Source: Microvirga puerhi (GTDB lineage Bacteria; Pseudomonadota; Alphaproteobacteria; Rhizobiales; Beijerinckiaceae). From it: a DNA stretch of 64,000 bases. Positions 8,400 to 15,644 of this stretch are shown here, piece by piece; within the stretch, counting starts at the first letter, position 1, and every line of letters begins with the position of its first letter. The position numbers and the translations under genes are program-made. The notes beneath the pieces were generated by a model. That model saw nothing but the letters and a program-made list of their open reading frames with translations. It was not told where the DNA came from and did not search any database. The stretch is from contig NZ_JAIRBM010000019.1 in the NCBI RefSeq assembly GCF_020089865.1, positions 1 to 64,000 on the forward strand, in the 5' to 3' direction.

Positions 8400-8978
8400 T
8401 CAAGTGGTATGGTTAGGCCGATAACGAAGGATGATCGCACCGGTATCGAGTTGCTTCGATTCAATCAGTTCAAGAGATCTCCTGGGTCTTCCGTCGTCGA
8501 ACAAACGCTTGCCGTCGCCAAGCAGGGTCGGCGTGACCATCAGCCGATATTCATCGACAAGATCGAAAGTCATGACGGTGTTGGCGATTCCTGCGCCGCC
8601 GAAAAGATAGAGATCGCCCTGTATCGCTGTCTTCAGACGCTCGATTGCTCCAGCTACGTCATCCGCGACCAGCGTTGCATTCCAGCCTGGATCCCCTCTG
8701 AGCGTCGTAGAGAACACGGTCTTCGGCAAACGGTTCATGATCCCGGCATAGGCAATTCCGGCGGCCGGGCTCTTCGGGTCTGTTTCGGCCGCGCTCCAGA
8801 AGTCCTTGTTAAACAGAAAGTTCTTGCGGCCATAGAGCAGGTGGCCCGCTCGCTGGAGCGCATAGCCTGACCAATGCTCCTCGATATCGCCGGACCATGC
8901 AGGCGGCGCGAACTCACCATTCGGACCTTCAATATACCCATCGAGGCTCGTGAACATGGATAGAACCAGCTTGGCCAT
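8400..8978 (-). CDS. Dihydrofolate reductase-family (RibD C-terminal domain) protein
   Basis: A 192-residue protein starting at ATG 8978 (MAKLVLSMFTSLDGYIEGPN), preceded by GGGGAG. The start ...S-x-D-G-Y-I-E-G and the later LYLFGGAGIANTVM and DEYRLMVTPTLLGDGKRLF are hallmarks of RibD-C/DHFR-like NAD(P)H reductases. Members are usually small oxidoreductases of unknown substrate rather than true FolA. It is the first gene of the operon with the GST and DUF1697 genes and is divergent from an HxlR regulator whose candidate operators lie in the 95-base gap. Confidence 0.87.
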   Translation of the reverse strand: MAKLVLSMFTSLDGYIEGPNGEFAPPAWSGDIEEHWSGYALQRAGHLLYGRKNFLFNKDFWSAAETDPKSPAAGIAYAGIMNRLPKTVFSTTLRGDPGWNATLVADDVAGAIERLKTAIQGDLYLFGGAGIANTVMTFDLVDEYRLMVTPTLLGDGKRLFDDGRPRRSLELIESKQLDTGAIILRYRPNHTT

Positions 8979-9007
8979 GAAACTCCCCATTCTTATCTGG
9001 TTTTAAC

Positions 9008-9056
9008 TTGCAAGCAGTTGTACATTATTGAGCGTGATCCTATTTTGCAAGCAGTT
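9008..9056. promoter_or_regulatory. Two direct repeats in the HxlR/reductase divergent promoter
   Basis: TTGCAAGCAGTT occurs twice in the same orientation, at 9008-9019 and 9045-9056, 37 bases apart, inside the short gap between divergent genes. HxlR of Bacillus subtilis is known to bind a pair of direct repeats, so these are good operator candidates for the adjacent HxlR-family protein. Confidence 0.6.
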
Positions 9057-9073
9057 TATATGAGAGGCTTTCA

Positions 9074-9577
9074 ATGGGTATGGCGCACCGCTCGGGTTGC
9101 CCCATCAACTTGACCCTAGAGATGCTGGGAGACCGCTGGAGCTTGATCGTTATCCGGGATGTCATGTTCGGCAACCGGCGGCATTATCGGGAATTGCTGA
9201 ACAACTCCGAGGAAGGCATTGCGTCCAACATCCTCGCGGATCGTCTCAAGCGACTTGTCGGCGCTGGCCTGCTATCGCGAAGAGACGACCCTACCCATCA
9301 GCAGAAGGCGATCTACAGCCTGACTGAGCCGGCCATCCAGCTCGTCCCCTTGCTTGTCCAGATGGGGGCATGGGGGCGTCGTCATACGCCCGTTTCGGAG
9401 GAACTCGCCATAAGGGCTCAGTTGCTCGAGGAAGGGGGGGAGGCGATGTGGGAGGCGTTCATGGCGGAGTTGCGAGCGCTTCACCTCGGCATGCCGGCTG
9501 CCGGACATTCAGTCTTAAGCGAGCTGCAGGCAGCGTTCGAAGCAACCCTGGCGAAGAAGGCCACATTGGAGACATGA
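9074..9577 (+). CDS. HxlR-family winged-helix transcriptional regulator
   Basis: A 167-residue protein with the HxlR signature near its N-terminus: CPINLTLEMLGDRWSLIVIR, then FGNRRHYRELL, then ISxNILADRLKRLVGAGLL-type recognition helices, and YSLTEPAIQLVPLLVQMGAW. The Cys at residue 9 is at the position conserved in redox or aldehyde-sensing HxlR proteins. The C-terminal extension (about 115-167) is longer than in minimal members. It is divergent from the reductase/GST/DUF1697 operon, which is its likely target. GAGAGG precedes the start. Confidence 0.88.
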   Translation: MGMAHRSGCPINLTLEMLGDRWSLIVIRDVMFGNRRHYRELLNNSEEGIASNILADRLKRLVGAGLLSRRDDPTHQQKAIYSLTEPAIQLVPLLVQMGAWGRRHTPVSEELAIRAQLLEEGGEAMWEAFMAELRALHLGMPAAGHSVLSELQAAFEATLAKKATLET

Positions 9578-9974
9578 TCTTCCCGGCACAGCTCGCAGCG
9601 CCCATTGGGCCGGAGCGTGTCTGCACCGGCATGCAGGCCGACGATCGCACTCGGGATATGGTGCGGACTTTGGTCGATCTACCTAGGAAGTATAAGCGCG
9701 ACACTGTGTTGCACGTCGCGCTTATACCTGTTCAGAAGATGGTCATGTCACCTATGGCATCTAAAGATTAACGGACGGTGCCAGTCGCCAGATCGCTCGC
9801 CGGCCCGCTGGACAATTGACGGTGAGGATATACCTGAGCGAGGCCCTCTGCCATCACGTGAAATCCTGAGTTGCCACGATGAGCTCGGGCTACGAACTAG
9901 CAGCTCTGCACCGTCGAGGAAACTTTATGATGCCTAGAGGGTTGAAGCGTAGCTGTTTGTTCCGTTGAGGTTCT
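9578..9974. other. Intergenic stretch with a 13-bp inverted repeat
   Basis: About 400 bases with no recognisable gene. A plus-strand frame that continues from inside the HxlR gene to 9771 is a shadow. The only marked structure is the long hairpin at 9690-9727. Confidence 0.45.
9690..9727. repeat. Perfect 13-bp inverted repeat, 12-base loop
   Basis: GTATAAGCGCGAC (9690-9702) and GTCGCGCTTATAC (9715-9727) are perfectly complementary around ACTGTGTTGCAC. No T tract follows on either strand, so it is not a typical terminator. A dispersed hairpin repeat or a protein-binding palindrome are the likeliest readings. Confidence 0.65.
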
Positions 9975-10106
9975 ATGAGGAGTATCGTGAGTACGCCCTG
10001 TCACGCTGCTGACGCCGTTCCTGCGGCTCTGCCCGTCCGTAAAAACGACGGCTTTGCTCCGCAATTGATCAGCTCAGATGCGAGGTTTGCACTACGTAAT
10101 GGCTGA
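9975..10106 (+). CDS. Possible 43-residue leader ORF before otsB
   Basis: ATG 9975 is preceded by GAGG at good spacing. The frame encodes 43 residues (beginning MRSIVSTPCHAADAV) and stops at 10104-10106, overlapping the otsB coding region and ending just past the in-frame otsB ATG at 10099. The arrangement would allow translational coupling. It has no recognised family and might be chance. A GTG at 9987 is an alternative start. Confidence 0.22.
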   Translation: MRSIVSTPCHAADAVPAALPVRKNDGFAPQLISSDARFALRNG

Positions 10107-10878
10107 AGCTCTTCTGAAACACGCTATGGACCACGACACGCAGGAGCAGTGGGCCCTGTTTCTCGACTTCGACGGCACACTTGTCGATATCGCGGAGAGA
10201 CCCGAAGCCGTCGTTGTCGATCCAGCTCTGCCCGAGATCTTGACAAGCCTTGCTGCGCGACTTGGTGGTGCGCTCGCGATCATCAGCGGGCGGCCGATTT
10301 CCTTCCTTGACAAGCGGCTCGGGGAGCGCCGCTTCGATATGGCGGGGCTTCACGGATTGGAGCATCGGATCGACGGTGAGCTGTTTTCCTGCAGCCCTGA
10401 TGATCATCCGCGTCTGCGCGAGATGGTGGAGCGGTTAGAGGCGATCGTAAGGACGAAGCCTGGCATTCTCATTGAAGATAAAGGGTGCTCCGTTGCCATT
10501 CATTGGCGCCTTGCGCCGATCGAGCGTGATTACGTGCATTCTACCGTTCATTCTGCTCTGGAGGCGCTTGGTAGCGATTATCGGGTTCAGTTCGGCAAGG
10601 CGGTGGCGGAGATTCTGCCTTCTGCGGCCGGAAAGGGAAAGGTGATCGAGAGCTTCCTTCAGCAATATCCCTACCGTGGCAGACGCCCTATTTTTATCGG
10701 GGACGACCTGACGGACGAGAACGGATTCAAGATGGTCAATGCTCTGGGAGGTTGCTCTGTCCGGATCGGAGCTGGCGACACTGTCGCGCGGGAGCGTCTC
10801 GGATCGCCTTCCGATTTGAGACAGGCGCTCGCTCACTGGGCCGCCCAAGGGGCGTGCCCTTTTCAGGAGATTCACTAA
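10078..10878 (+). CDS. otsB: Trehalose-6-phosphate phosphatase
   Basis: A 266-residue HAD-superfamily phosphatase that hydrolyses trehalose 6-phosphate to trehalose. Motif I is FLDFDGTLVD (nucleophile Asp30, acid/base Asp32). Motif II is IISGRP at about 65. The cap follows, with AGLHGLEHRIDG. Motif III Lys lies in AAGKGKVIE, and motif IV is FIGDDLTDENGF. This order and length fit OtsB. The start is uncertain: ATG 10078 and ATG 10099 are both in frame and neither has a strong ribosome site. It is followed after 18 bases by a GH15 gene and then glucokinase. No otsA synthase is in the window, so T6P must come from elsewhere. Confidence 0.93.
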   Translation: MRGLHYVMAEALLKHAMDHDTQEQWALFLDFDGTLVDIAERPEAVVVDPALPEILTSLAARLGGALAIISGRPISFLDKRLGERRFDMAGLHGLEHRIDGELFSCSPDDHPRLREMVERLEAIVRTKPGILIEDKGCSVAIHWRLAPIERDYVHSTVHSALEALGSDYRVQFGKAVAEILPSAAGKGKVIESFLQQYPYRGRRPIFIGDDLTDENGFKMVNALGGCSVRIGAGDTVARERLGSPSDLRQALAHWAAQGACPFQEIH

Positions 10879-10896
10879 CGCCATGAGACCAATGCT

Positions 10897-12705
10897 ATGA
10901 GTTCGCTCGATCTCGCCGTTATCGGAAACTGCATGATCGCGGCTCTCGTCGATCGCCGCGCCCATATCGTATGGAGCTGCTTTCCGCGTTTCGATGGCGA
11001 TCCCATACTTTCAGCGCTTCTCGACTGTCCGGAAGGGCGCCCGGAATCTGAGCAGCGCGGGGTCTTTGCGATCGATCAGGTCGGCGTTCAGAGTTGTGAG
11101 CAGCACTATCTCGAAAATACTGCCGTGTTGGTCTCGACGATGACCGATGCCTTCGGCAACATTGTCGAAATCACCGATTTCGCACCGCGCTTCACGAATT
11201 TCGATCGCACGTTCCGTCCGCCTCTGCTGATCCGCCGCGTGCGTCCTGTCAAAGGGCGTCCGCGTATCCGCGTCCGTCTCCGTCCCCACTTCGAATGGGG
11301 CGAGCAGATGCCCGCCAAGACTCGCGGTAGCAATCACCTGCGCTTTGTTGGTCCGCATCGATCCCTGCGACTGACGACGGATGCTCCAATCTCCTATGTC
11401 GATGAAGAGCGGCCTTTCGTTGTCGATCGACCGATCTCTTTCTTTTTTGGGGAGGACGAGCCTCTTCGGTCCGAGGCGGACACGACAGCGCGGGAGTTTC
11501 TCGAGAAGACGATCGATTTCTGGCGCGACTGGGTGCGTTCGCTATCGATCCCGTTCGACTGGCAGGAGGCCGTGATCCGTGCGGCCATCACCCTCAAGCT
11601 CTGCCATTTCGAAGAGACGGGAGCGATCGTCGCTGCGCTGACGACCTCCGTCCCAGAGGCGCCGCACACGAAGCGCAACTGGGATTACCGTTATTGCTGG
11701 TTGCGGGATGCCTATTTCGTGATCCAGGCCCTGAACCGCCTGGGCACCACGAAAACCATGGAAGAATATCTCACCTACATCACCAATATCGTGGATGATG
11801 TCGAGGCGAAGCCAGAATTGCGGGATATGCCGCCCCTTTTCAGCATTACTCGGTCGCCCGATCTCGACGAACGGGAGGCTCAGGCGCTCGCCGGATACCG
11901 GGGAATGGGCCCGGTTCGTGTCGGCAATGCTGCCTACACTCAGATCCAGAACGATGCCTATGGCAGCATCGTTCTAGCCTCGACCCATGCCTTTCTCGAC
12001 CGACGCCTTATCCGTACTGGAAATCGCGCCCTTTTCGATCACCTGGAGACGCTGGGCCAGCGCGCCATCGAGGTCTTCGATCAGCCGGATGCCGGACCAT
12101 GGGAGCTTCGTACAAAAGCCGCCGTCCATACATTTCCAAGCGTCATGTGCTGGGCCGCCTGTGATCGATTGGCCAAGATCGCCCAGGCGATGAATCGCCC
12201 TGATCGTGCTGCCTTCTGGCGTGAACATGCTGACCGCATGCATGCCATCATTGATACGCGGGCATATAATTCTCAGAAAGGAACCTTCGTCTCCTCCTTC
12301 GGCGGGAGCGACCTCGATGCGACGTTGCTGCTTCTCGCAGAACTGAATTTTGTCGAACCTAGCGACCCACGTTTCGTCGCGACTGTGGATACAATTGGCC
12401 AGACCCTCCGCAGAGGCGATCTTCTCCTGCGCTACGACGTAGAGGATGATTTCGGCCTCATGCATACCGCCTTCATGATCTGCGGCTTCTGGTATGTGGA
12501 CGCTCTGAACGTTACGGGGCGCAAGAAGGAGGCCTGTGAATTGTTCGAGAAGATCCTGAATCTCAGGAACTCCTTCGGGCTATTTTCCGAGGATGCGGAC
12601 TTCACGACCGGAGAATTATGGGGCAATTTCCCACAAACCTACTCGATGGTAGGGCTCATCAATTCTGCCGTACGTCTCAGCCGAGGCTGGGAGGAGGCGT
12701 TCTGA
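10897..12705 (+). CDS. Glycoside hydrolase family 15 protein (glucoamylase/trehalase type)
   Basis: A 602-residue cytoplasmic protein without a signal peptide. The N-terminal beta domain (MSSLDLAVIGNCMIAALVDR, WSCFPRFDGDP) is the trehalase-like N-terminal domain found with GH15. The (alpha/alpha)6 barrel carries RNWDYRYCWLRDAYFVIQ and, near the end, FSEDADFTTGELWGNFPQTY, where the Glu of GELWGNFPQ is the expected catalytic base. Mycobacterial relatives with this architecture are trehalases; others act on dextrins. Location between otsB and glucokinase favours trehalose cleavage to glucose, but that is inference. Confidence 0.9.
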   Translation: MSSLDLAVIGNCMIAALVDRRAHIVWSCFPRFDGDPILSALLDCPEGRPESEQRGVFAIDQVGVQSCEQHYLENTAVLVSTMTDAFGNIVEITDFAPRFTNFDRTFRPPLLIRRVRPVKGRPRIRVRLRPHFEWGEQMPAKTRGSNHLRFVGPHRSLRLTTDAPISYVDEERPFVVDRPISFFFGEDEPLRSEADTTAREFLEKTIDFWRDWVRSLSIPFDWQEAVIRAAITLKLCHFEETGAIVAALTTSVPEAPHTKRNWDYRYCWLRDAYFVIQALNRLGTTKTMEEYLTYITNIVDDVEAKPELRDMPPLFSITRSPDLDEREAQALAGYRGMGPVRVGNAAYTQIQNDAYGSIVLASTHAFLDRRLIRTGNRALFDHLETLGQRAIEVFDQPDAGPWELRTKAAVHTFPSVMCWAACDRLAKIAQAMNRPDRAAFWREHADRMHAIIDTRAYNSQKGTFVSSFGGSDLDATLLLLAELNFVEPSDPRFVATVDTIGQTLRRGDLLLRYDVEDDFGLMHTAFMICGFWYVDALNVTGRKKEACELFEKILNLRNSFGLFSEDADFTTGELWGNFPQTYSMVGLINSAVRLSRGWEEAF

Positions 12706-12750
12706 ACCTCTCGGCCCGCCTAAAAGAGCAGAAAGGTCGATCACATTAGA

Positions 12751-13749
12751 ATGTTTGCGTTTCCCGTTCTGCTCGGCGATATCGGCGGCACTAACGCCCG
12801 CTTTGCCATCCTGCCCGCTCCTGGGGAGCCCGTGCATCTTCTGCCGCGAATGCTGACGGCGGAAGCCGCCGGGCCCGTCGAGGCCATCAAGATGGCGATG
12901 AAGGGATATGACGGATCTCCCCCCCGATCCGCTATGATCGCCGTGGCGACGCGGGTAGATAGGCCAGCGATTCGGCTCACCAATGCCCATTGGACCGTCG
13001 ACGCGGCAGAGATCGGGGCGGCTCTCGGGCTCGAACGCGTGGTTCTCGTCAACGACTATACTCCGGTTGCCGCCTCCGTGACGGTTCTGGAGGCTGCGCG
13101 GGGGGATCTGGCATCTTTGGGACAAATCCCTGCCGGTAGCGCCGGCACACGTCTAGTCCTTGGTCCTGGAACCGGCTTTGGTGCCGCAGCCCTGGTCCCC
13201 GTAGAAGACCGCTTCGCAATCCTGGCAACGGAAGCCGGGCACATGGACTTTGGCCCCGTCGATGCCGAGGAGACCGGGTTCTGGCCATATATCGAGCGCG
13301 TCGGCGGGCGCATTACGGCCGAGGTTGTTCTCTCCGGGCCTGGTCTCTTTCGCCTTGCCAAGGCACTGGCGCTTCATCACCAGACACAATGCGCCTTTGG
13401 AGCTCCGAATGACATCCTGACGGCCGCGCAGGAGGGCAACATCCTCGCTCTCAAGATATTGGACTGCTTTTCCCGATGTCTCGGTCGCTTCGCAGGCGAC
13501 CTGGCCCTTACATTCGAGGCCTCCGGAGGCGTTTTCATTGCCGGAGGGATCGCGCCCCGCATGGTGGAAACCCTGCAAAAGGGTGGATTTCGAGAGGCCT
13601 TTGACCAAAAGGCGCCGCATGATGCTTGGGCTCGGGGCGTGCCGGCCTTCGTAATCATACACCGAGAGCCGGCCCTCCAAGGCCTTGCTGCCTTGGTGAC
13701 TCATGAGGATCGCTTCATTTACCAGTCACAAGGGTGGCAGCGCCCCTAA
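12751..13749 (+). CDS. glk: Glucokinase
   Basis: A 332-residue protein of the bacterial glucokinase (Glk) family. LLGDIGGTNARFAIL (residues 7-21) is the ATP phosphate-binding motif. LVNDYTPVA contains the sugar-binding Asn-Asp. GPGTGFGAAALVP is the second phosphate motif. EAGHMDFGP holds the conserved EAGH, and GGVFIAGGIAPRM the adenosine motif. It phosphorylates glucose in the cytoplasm. It is third in the otsB-GH15-glk run (45-base gap) and would channel glucose released by the GH15 enzyme into glucose 6-phosphate. A hairpin terminator follows. Confidence 0.95.
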   Translation: MFAFPVLLGDIGGTNARFAILPAPGEPVHLLPRMLTAEAAGPVEAIKMAMKGYDGSPPRSAMIAVATRVDRPAIRLTNAHWTVDAAEIGAALGLERVVLVNDYTPVAASVTVLEAARGDLASLGQIPAGSAGTRLVLGPGTGFGAAALVPVEDRFAILATEAGHMDFGPVDAEETGFWPYIERVGGRITAEVVLSGPGLFRLAKALALHHQTQCAFGAPNDILTAAQEGNILALKILDCFSRCLGRFAGDLALTFEASGGVFIAGGIAPRMVETLQKGGFREAFDQKAPHDAWARGVPAFVIIHREPALQGLAALVTHEDRFIYQSQGWQRP

Positions 13750-13767
13750 ATCCTTGTTCGTAAAAAG

Positions 13768-13789
13768 AAAGGCCGCCAAGGCGGCCTTT
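13768..13789. terminator. Hairpin terminator after glk
   Basis: AAAGGCCGCC (13768-13777) and GGCGGCCTTT (13780-13789) form a 10-bp stem with a two-base AA gap. The plus strand ends in TTTCC; the minus strand is followed by TTTCTTTTT. It closes the trehalose/glucose operon. Confidence 0.75.
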
Positions 13790-14017
13790 CCATTGTCGGT
13801 CCGCGGTTCGAGACCGCGCCATGGATGCATTACGCACGAATCTCGGCAGAGGCCAAGATCCAGGTCGCAGCAATCGAGGACCGCTTCGTATGACAATGAG
13901 ACACTGGATCACCTCCTTTCACTGTTGACGGGAAGCACCAATATGGGTTGAAACCCCTTATGACGTAAGAGGGCGGCGCTGCGGCGTCTTGCCCTCATCC
14001 CCAGAGATTTCAAAATC
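13790..14017 (+). other. prfC upstream region containing a 17-base match to the 16S rRNA 3' end
   Basis: This is a gene-free stretch before prfC. CTGGATCACCTCCTTTC at 13904-13920 is identical to the 3' terminus of bacterial 16S rRNA, including the anti-Shine-Dalgarno core CCTCC; the sequence on either side is not rRNA-like. A hairpin arm at 13802-13818 (CGCGG-TTCGAGA-CCGCG) resembles a tRNA T arm, but no tRNA can be folded around it. Downstream is a small GGGTT/AACCC hairpin and GAGGGC/GCCCTC arms just before the prfC start. It may be a structured leader or a small RNA. Confidence 0.4.
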
Positions 14018-15598
14018 ATGACTGAACTCCCGGTCCCGGTGGGCCGCCGCCGGACCTTCGCAATCATTTCTCACCCGGACGCCGGTAAGACAACGCTCAC
14101 CGAAAAACTGCTTCTGTTCGGAGGTGCAATCCAGCTCGCCGGCGAGGTGAAGGCGAAGAAGAACCGTGTCTCGACCCGGTCAGACTGGATGGGGATTGAG
14201 AAAGAGCGCGGTATTTCCGTCGTGACCTCGGTCATGACGTTCGAGTATGGCGACTGCGTCTTCAACCTTCTTGATACCCCTGGGCACGAGGACTTCTCGG
14301 AAGATACGTACCGCACTCTGACGGCTGTCGATTCCGCCATCATGGTGATCGACGCGGCGAAGGGCATCGAGGCGCGCACGCGTAAACTCTTCGAAGTCTG
14401 CCGGATGCGCGATATTCCGATCGTAACTTTCGTCAATAAGATGGACCGAGAGGCGCGCAGTCCTTTCGATCTGCTTGACGAGATCGAGAAGACGCTCGCT
14501 CTTGATACTGCTCCCGTGACCTGGCCGATCAGCCAGGGGCGCGGCTTTGCCGGGACCTTTGATCTGCGCCGAAATTTGGTGCGGCGCATTGACACGGATG
14601 AGGAGCCGATCAACGTCTCCGGGCCCGACGACAAGATCGTCGTCGATCTTCTGCCGACGGAAGAGGTCGAGGCCTGGCAGGAAGAGGTGATGCTGGCGCA
14701 GGAAGCATGTAAGCCCTTCGACCTATCAGCCTTTCGTGAGGGGCACTTGACGCCCGTGTTTTTCGGAAGTGCGCTCCGTAATTTCGGCGTGCGTAATCTG
14801 ATCGACGCGATGGCCGAGTATGCGCCGCCTCCACGCGGCCAGGAGGCGGACAAGCGCCTCGTTGAGGCAGGCGAGCCGAAGATGACCGGCTTCGTGTTCA
14901 AGATTCAGGCGAACATGGATCCGAACCATCGTGACCGCATCGCCTTCATGCGTATCTGCTCCGGCAAGCTTTCCCGCGGCATGAAGGCGAAGCTCGTGCG
15001 GACCGGCAAGCCGATGAGCCTGAACTCACCGCAGTTCTTCTTCGCACAGGATCGTGCCATTGCGGATGAGGCCTGGGCCGGGGACGTGGTCGGCCTGCCA
15101 AACCACGGAACCCTGCGGATCGGAGATACGCTGACGGAGGGTGAGGATATCCTGTTCCGAGGAGTGCCGAGTTTCGCTCCCGAGATCTTGCGCCGCATCA
15201 AGCTTCAAGACGCCATGAAGGCGAAAAAGCTACGCGAGGCGCTGCAACAGATGGCGGAGGAGGGAGTTGTGCAACTCTTCGTGCCGCAGGATGGATCCGG
15301 AGCAATCGTCGGCGTGGTCGGCGCCCTACAGCTCGATGTCTTGAAGGAACGACTCCAGGCGGAATACGGCCTTCCTATCGACTATGAGCCGACCCGCTTC
15401 TCGATCTGCCGCTGGATCTCCGCCGATGACCGCTCGGAGCTCGACAAGTTCGTAGACAGCCATCTCTCAGCGATGGCGCGGGATCTTGACGACGCGCCGG
15501 TCTTCATGGCGGCCAACGCATTCAACCTGCAATATGAGCAGGATCGTTACAAGGCAATCCGTTTCTCGGACGTAAAGGACTATCAGAAGAAGGCCTGA
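14018..15598 (+). CDS. prfC: Peptide chain release factor 3 (RF3 GTPase)
   Basis: A 526-residue translational GTPase that removes RF1/RF2 from the ribosome after peptide release. G1 is SHPDAGKTTLTEKLL (residues 18-32), G3 is LLDTPGHEDFSEDTYRTL, and G4 is FVNKMDREAR. GNAVK-type RF3 features (VKAKKNRVSTRSDWMGIEKE, RGISVVTSVMTF) form the switch I region. Domains II and III follow (RIAFMRICSGKLSRGMKAKL, VVGVVGALQLDVLKERLQAE). Full family length. It is transcribed alone, convergent with a PfkB kinase gene. Confidence 0.97.
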   Translation: MTELPVPVGRRRTFAIISHPDAGKTTLTEKLLLFGGAIQLAGEVKAKKNRVSTRSDWMGIEKERGISVVTSVMTFEYGDCVFNLLDTPGHEDFSEDTYRTLTAVDSAIMVIDAAKGIEARTRKLFEVCRMRDIPIVTFVNKMDREARSPFDLLDEIEKTLALDTAPVTWPISQGRGFAGTFDLRRNLVRRIDTDEEPINVSGPDDKIVVDLLPTEEVEAWQEEVMLAQEACKPFDLSAFREGHLTPVFFGSALRNFGVRNLIDAMAEYAPPPRGQEADKRLVEAGEPKMTGFVFKIQANMDPNHRDRIAFMRICSGKLSRGMKAKLVRTGKPMSLNSPQFFFAQDRAIADEAWAGDVVGLPNHGTLRIGDTLTEGEDILFRGVPSFAPEILRRIKLQDAMKAKKLREALQQMAEEGVVQLFVPQDGSGAIVGVVGALQLDVLKERLQAEYGLPIDYEPTRFSICRWISADDRSELDKFVDSHLSAMARDLDDAPVFMAANAFNLQYEQDRYKAIRFSDVKDYQKKA

Positions 15599-15620
15599 GG
15601 CACGTTTGTTGCCTGTGGAG

Positions 15621-15640
15621 GACGAGGCTCAGGCCTCGTC
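15621..15640. terminator. Hairpin between convergent prfC and PfkB-kinase genes
   Basis: GACGAGGC (15621-15628), loop TCAG, GCCTCGTC (15633-15640). It is placed between two convergent stops; the T run after it is weak (TCTCC). Confidence 0.45.
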
Positions 15641-15644
15641 TCTC

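Noticed and set aside
9370-9771. 133-residue frame overlapping the HxlR gene and running past it
   Set aside because: Its first half is a shadow of HxlR, and its tail crosses the perfect hairpin at 9690-9727; no motif or ribosome site.
13802-13818. T-arm-like hairpin CGCGG-TTCGAGA-CCGCG suggesting a tRNA
   Set aside because: No matching acceptor, D or anticodon arms can be placed around it, and position 60 is not a pyrimidine. Probably a chance hairpin.
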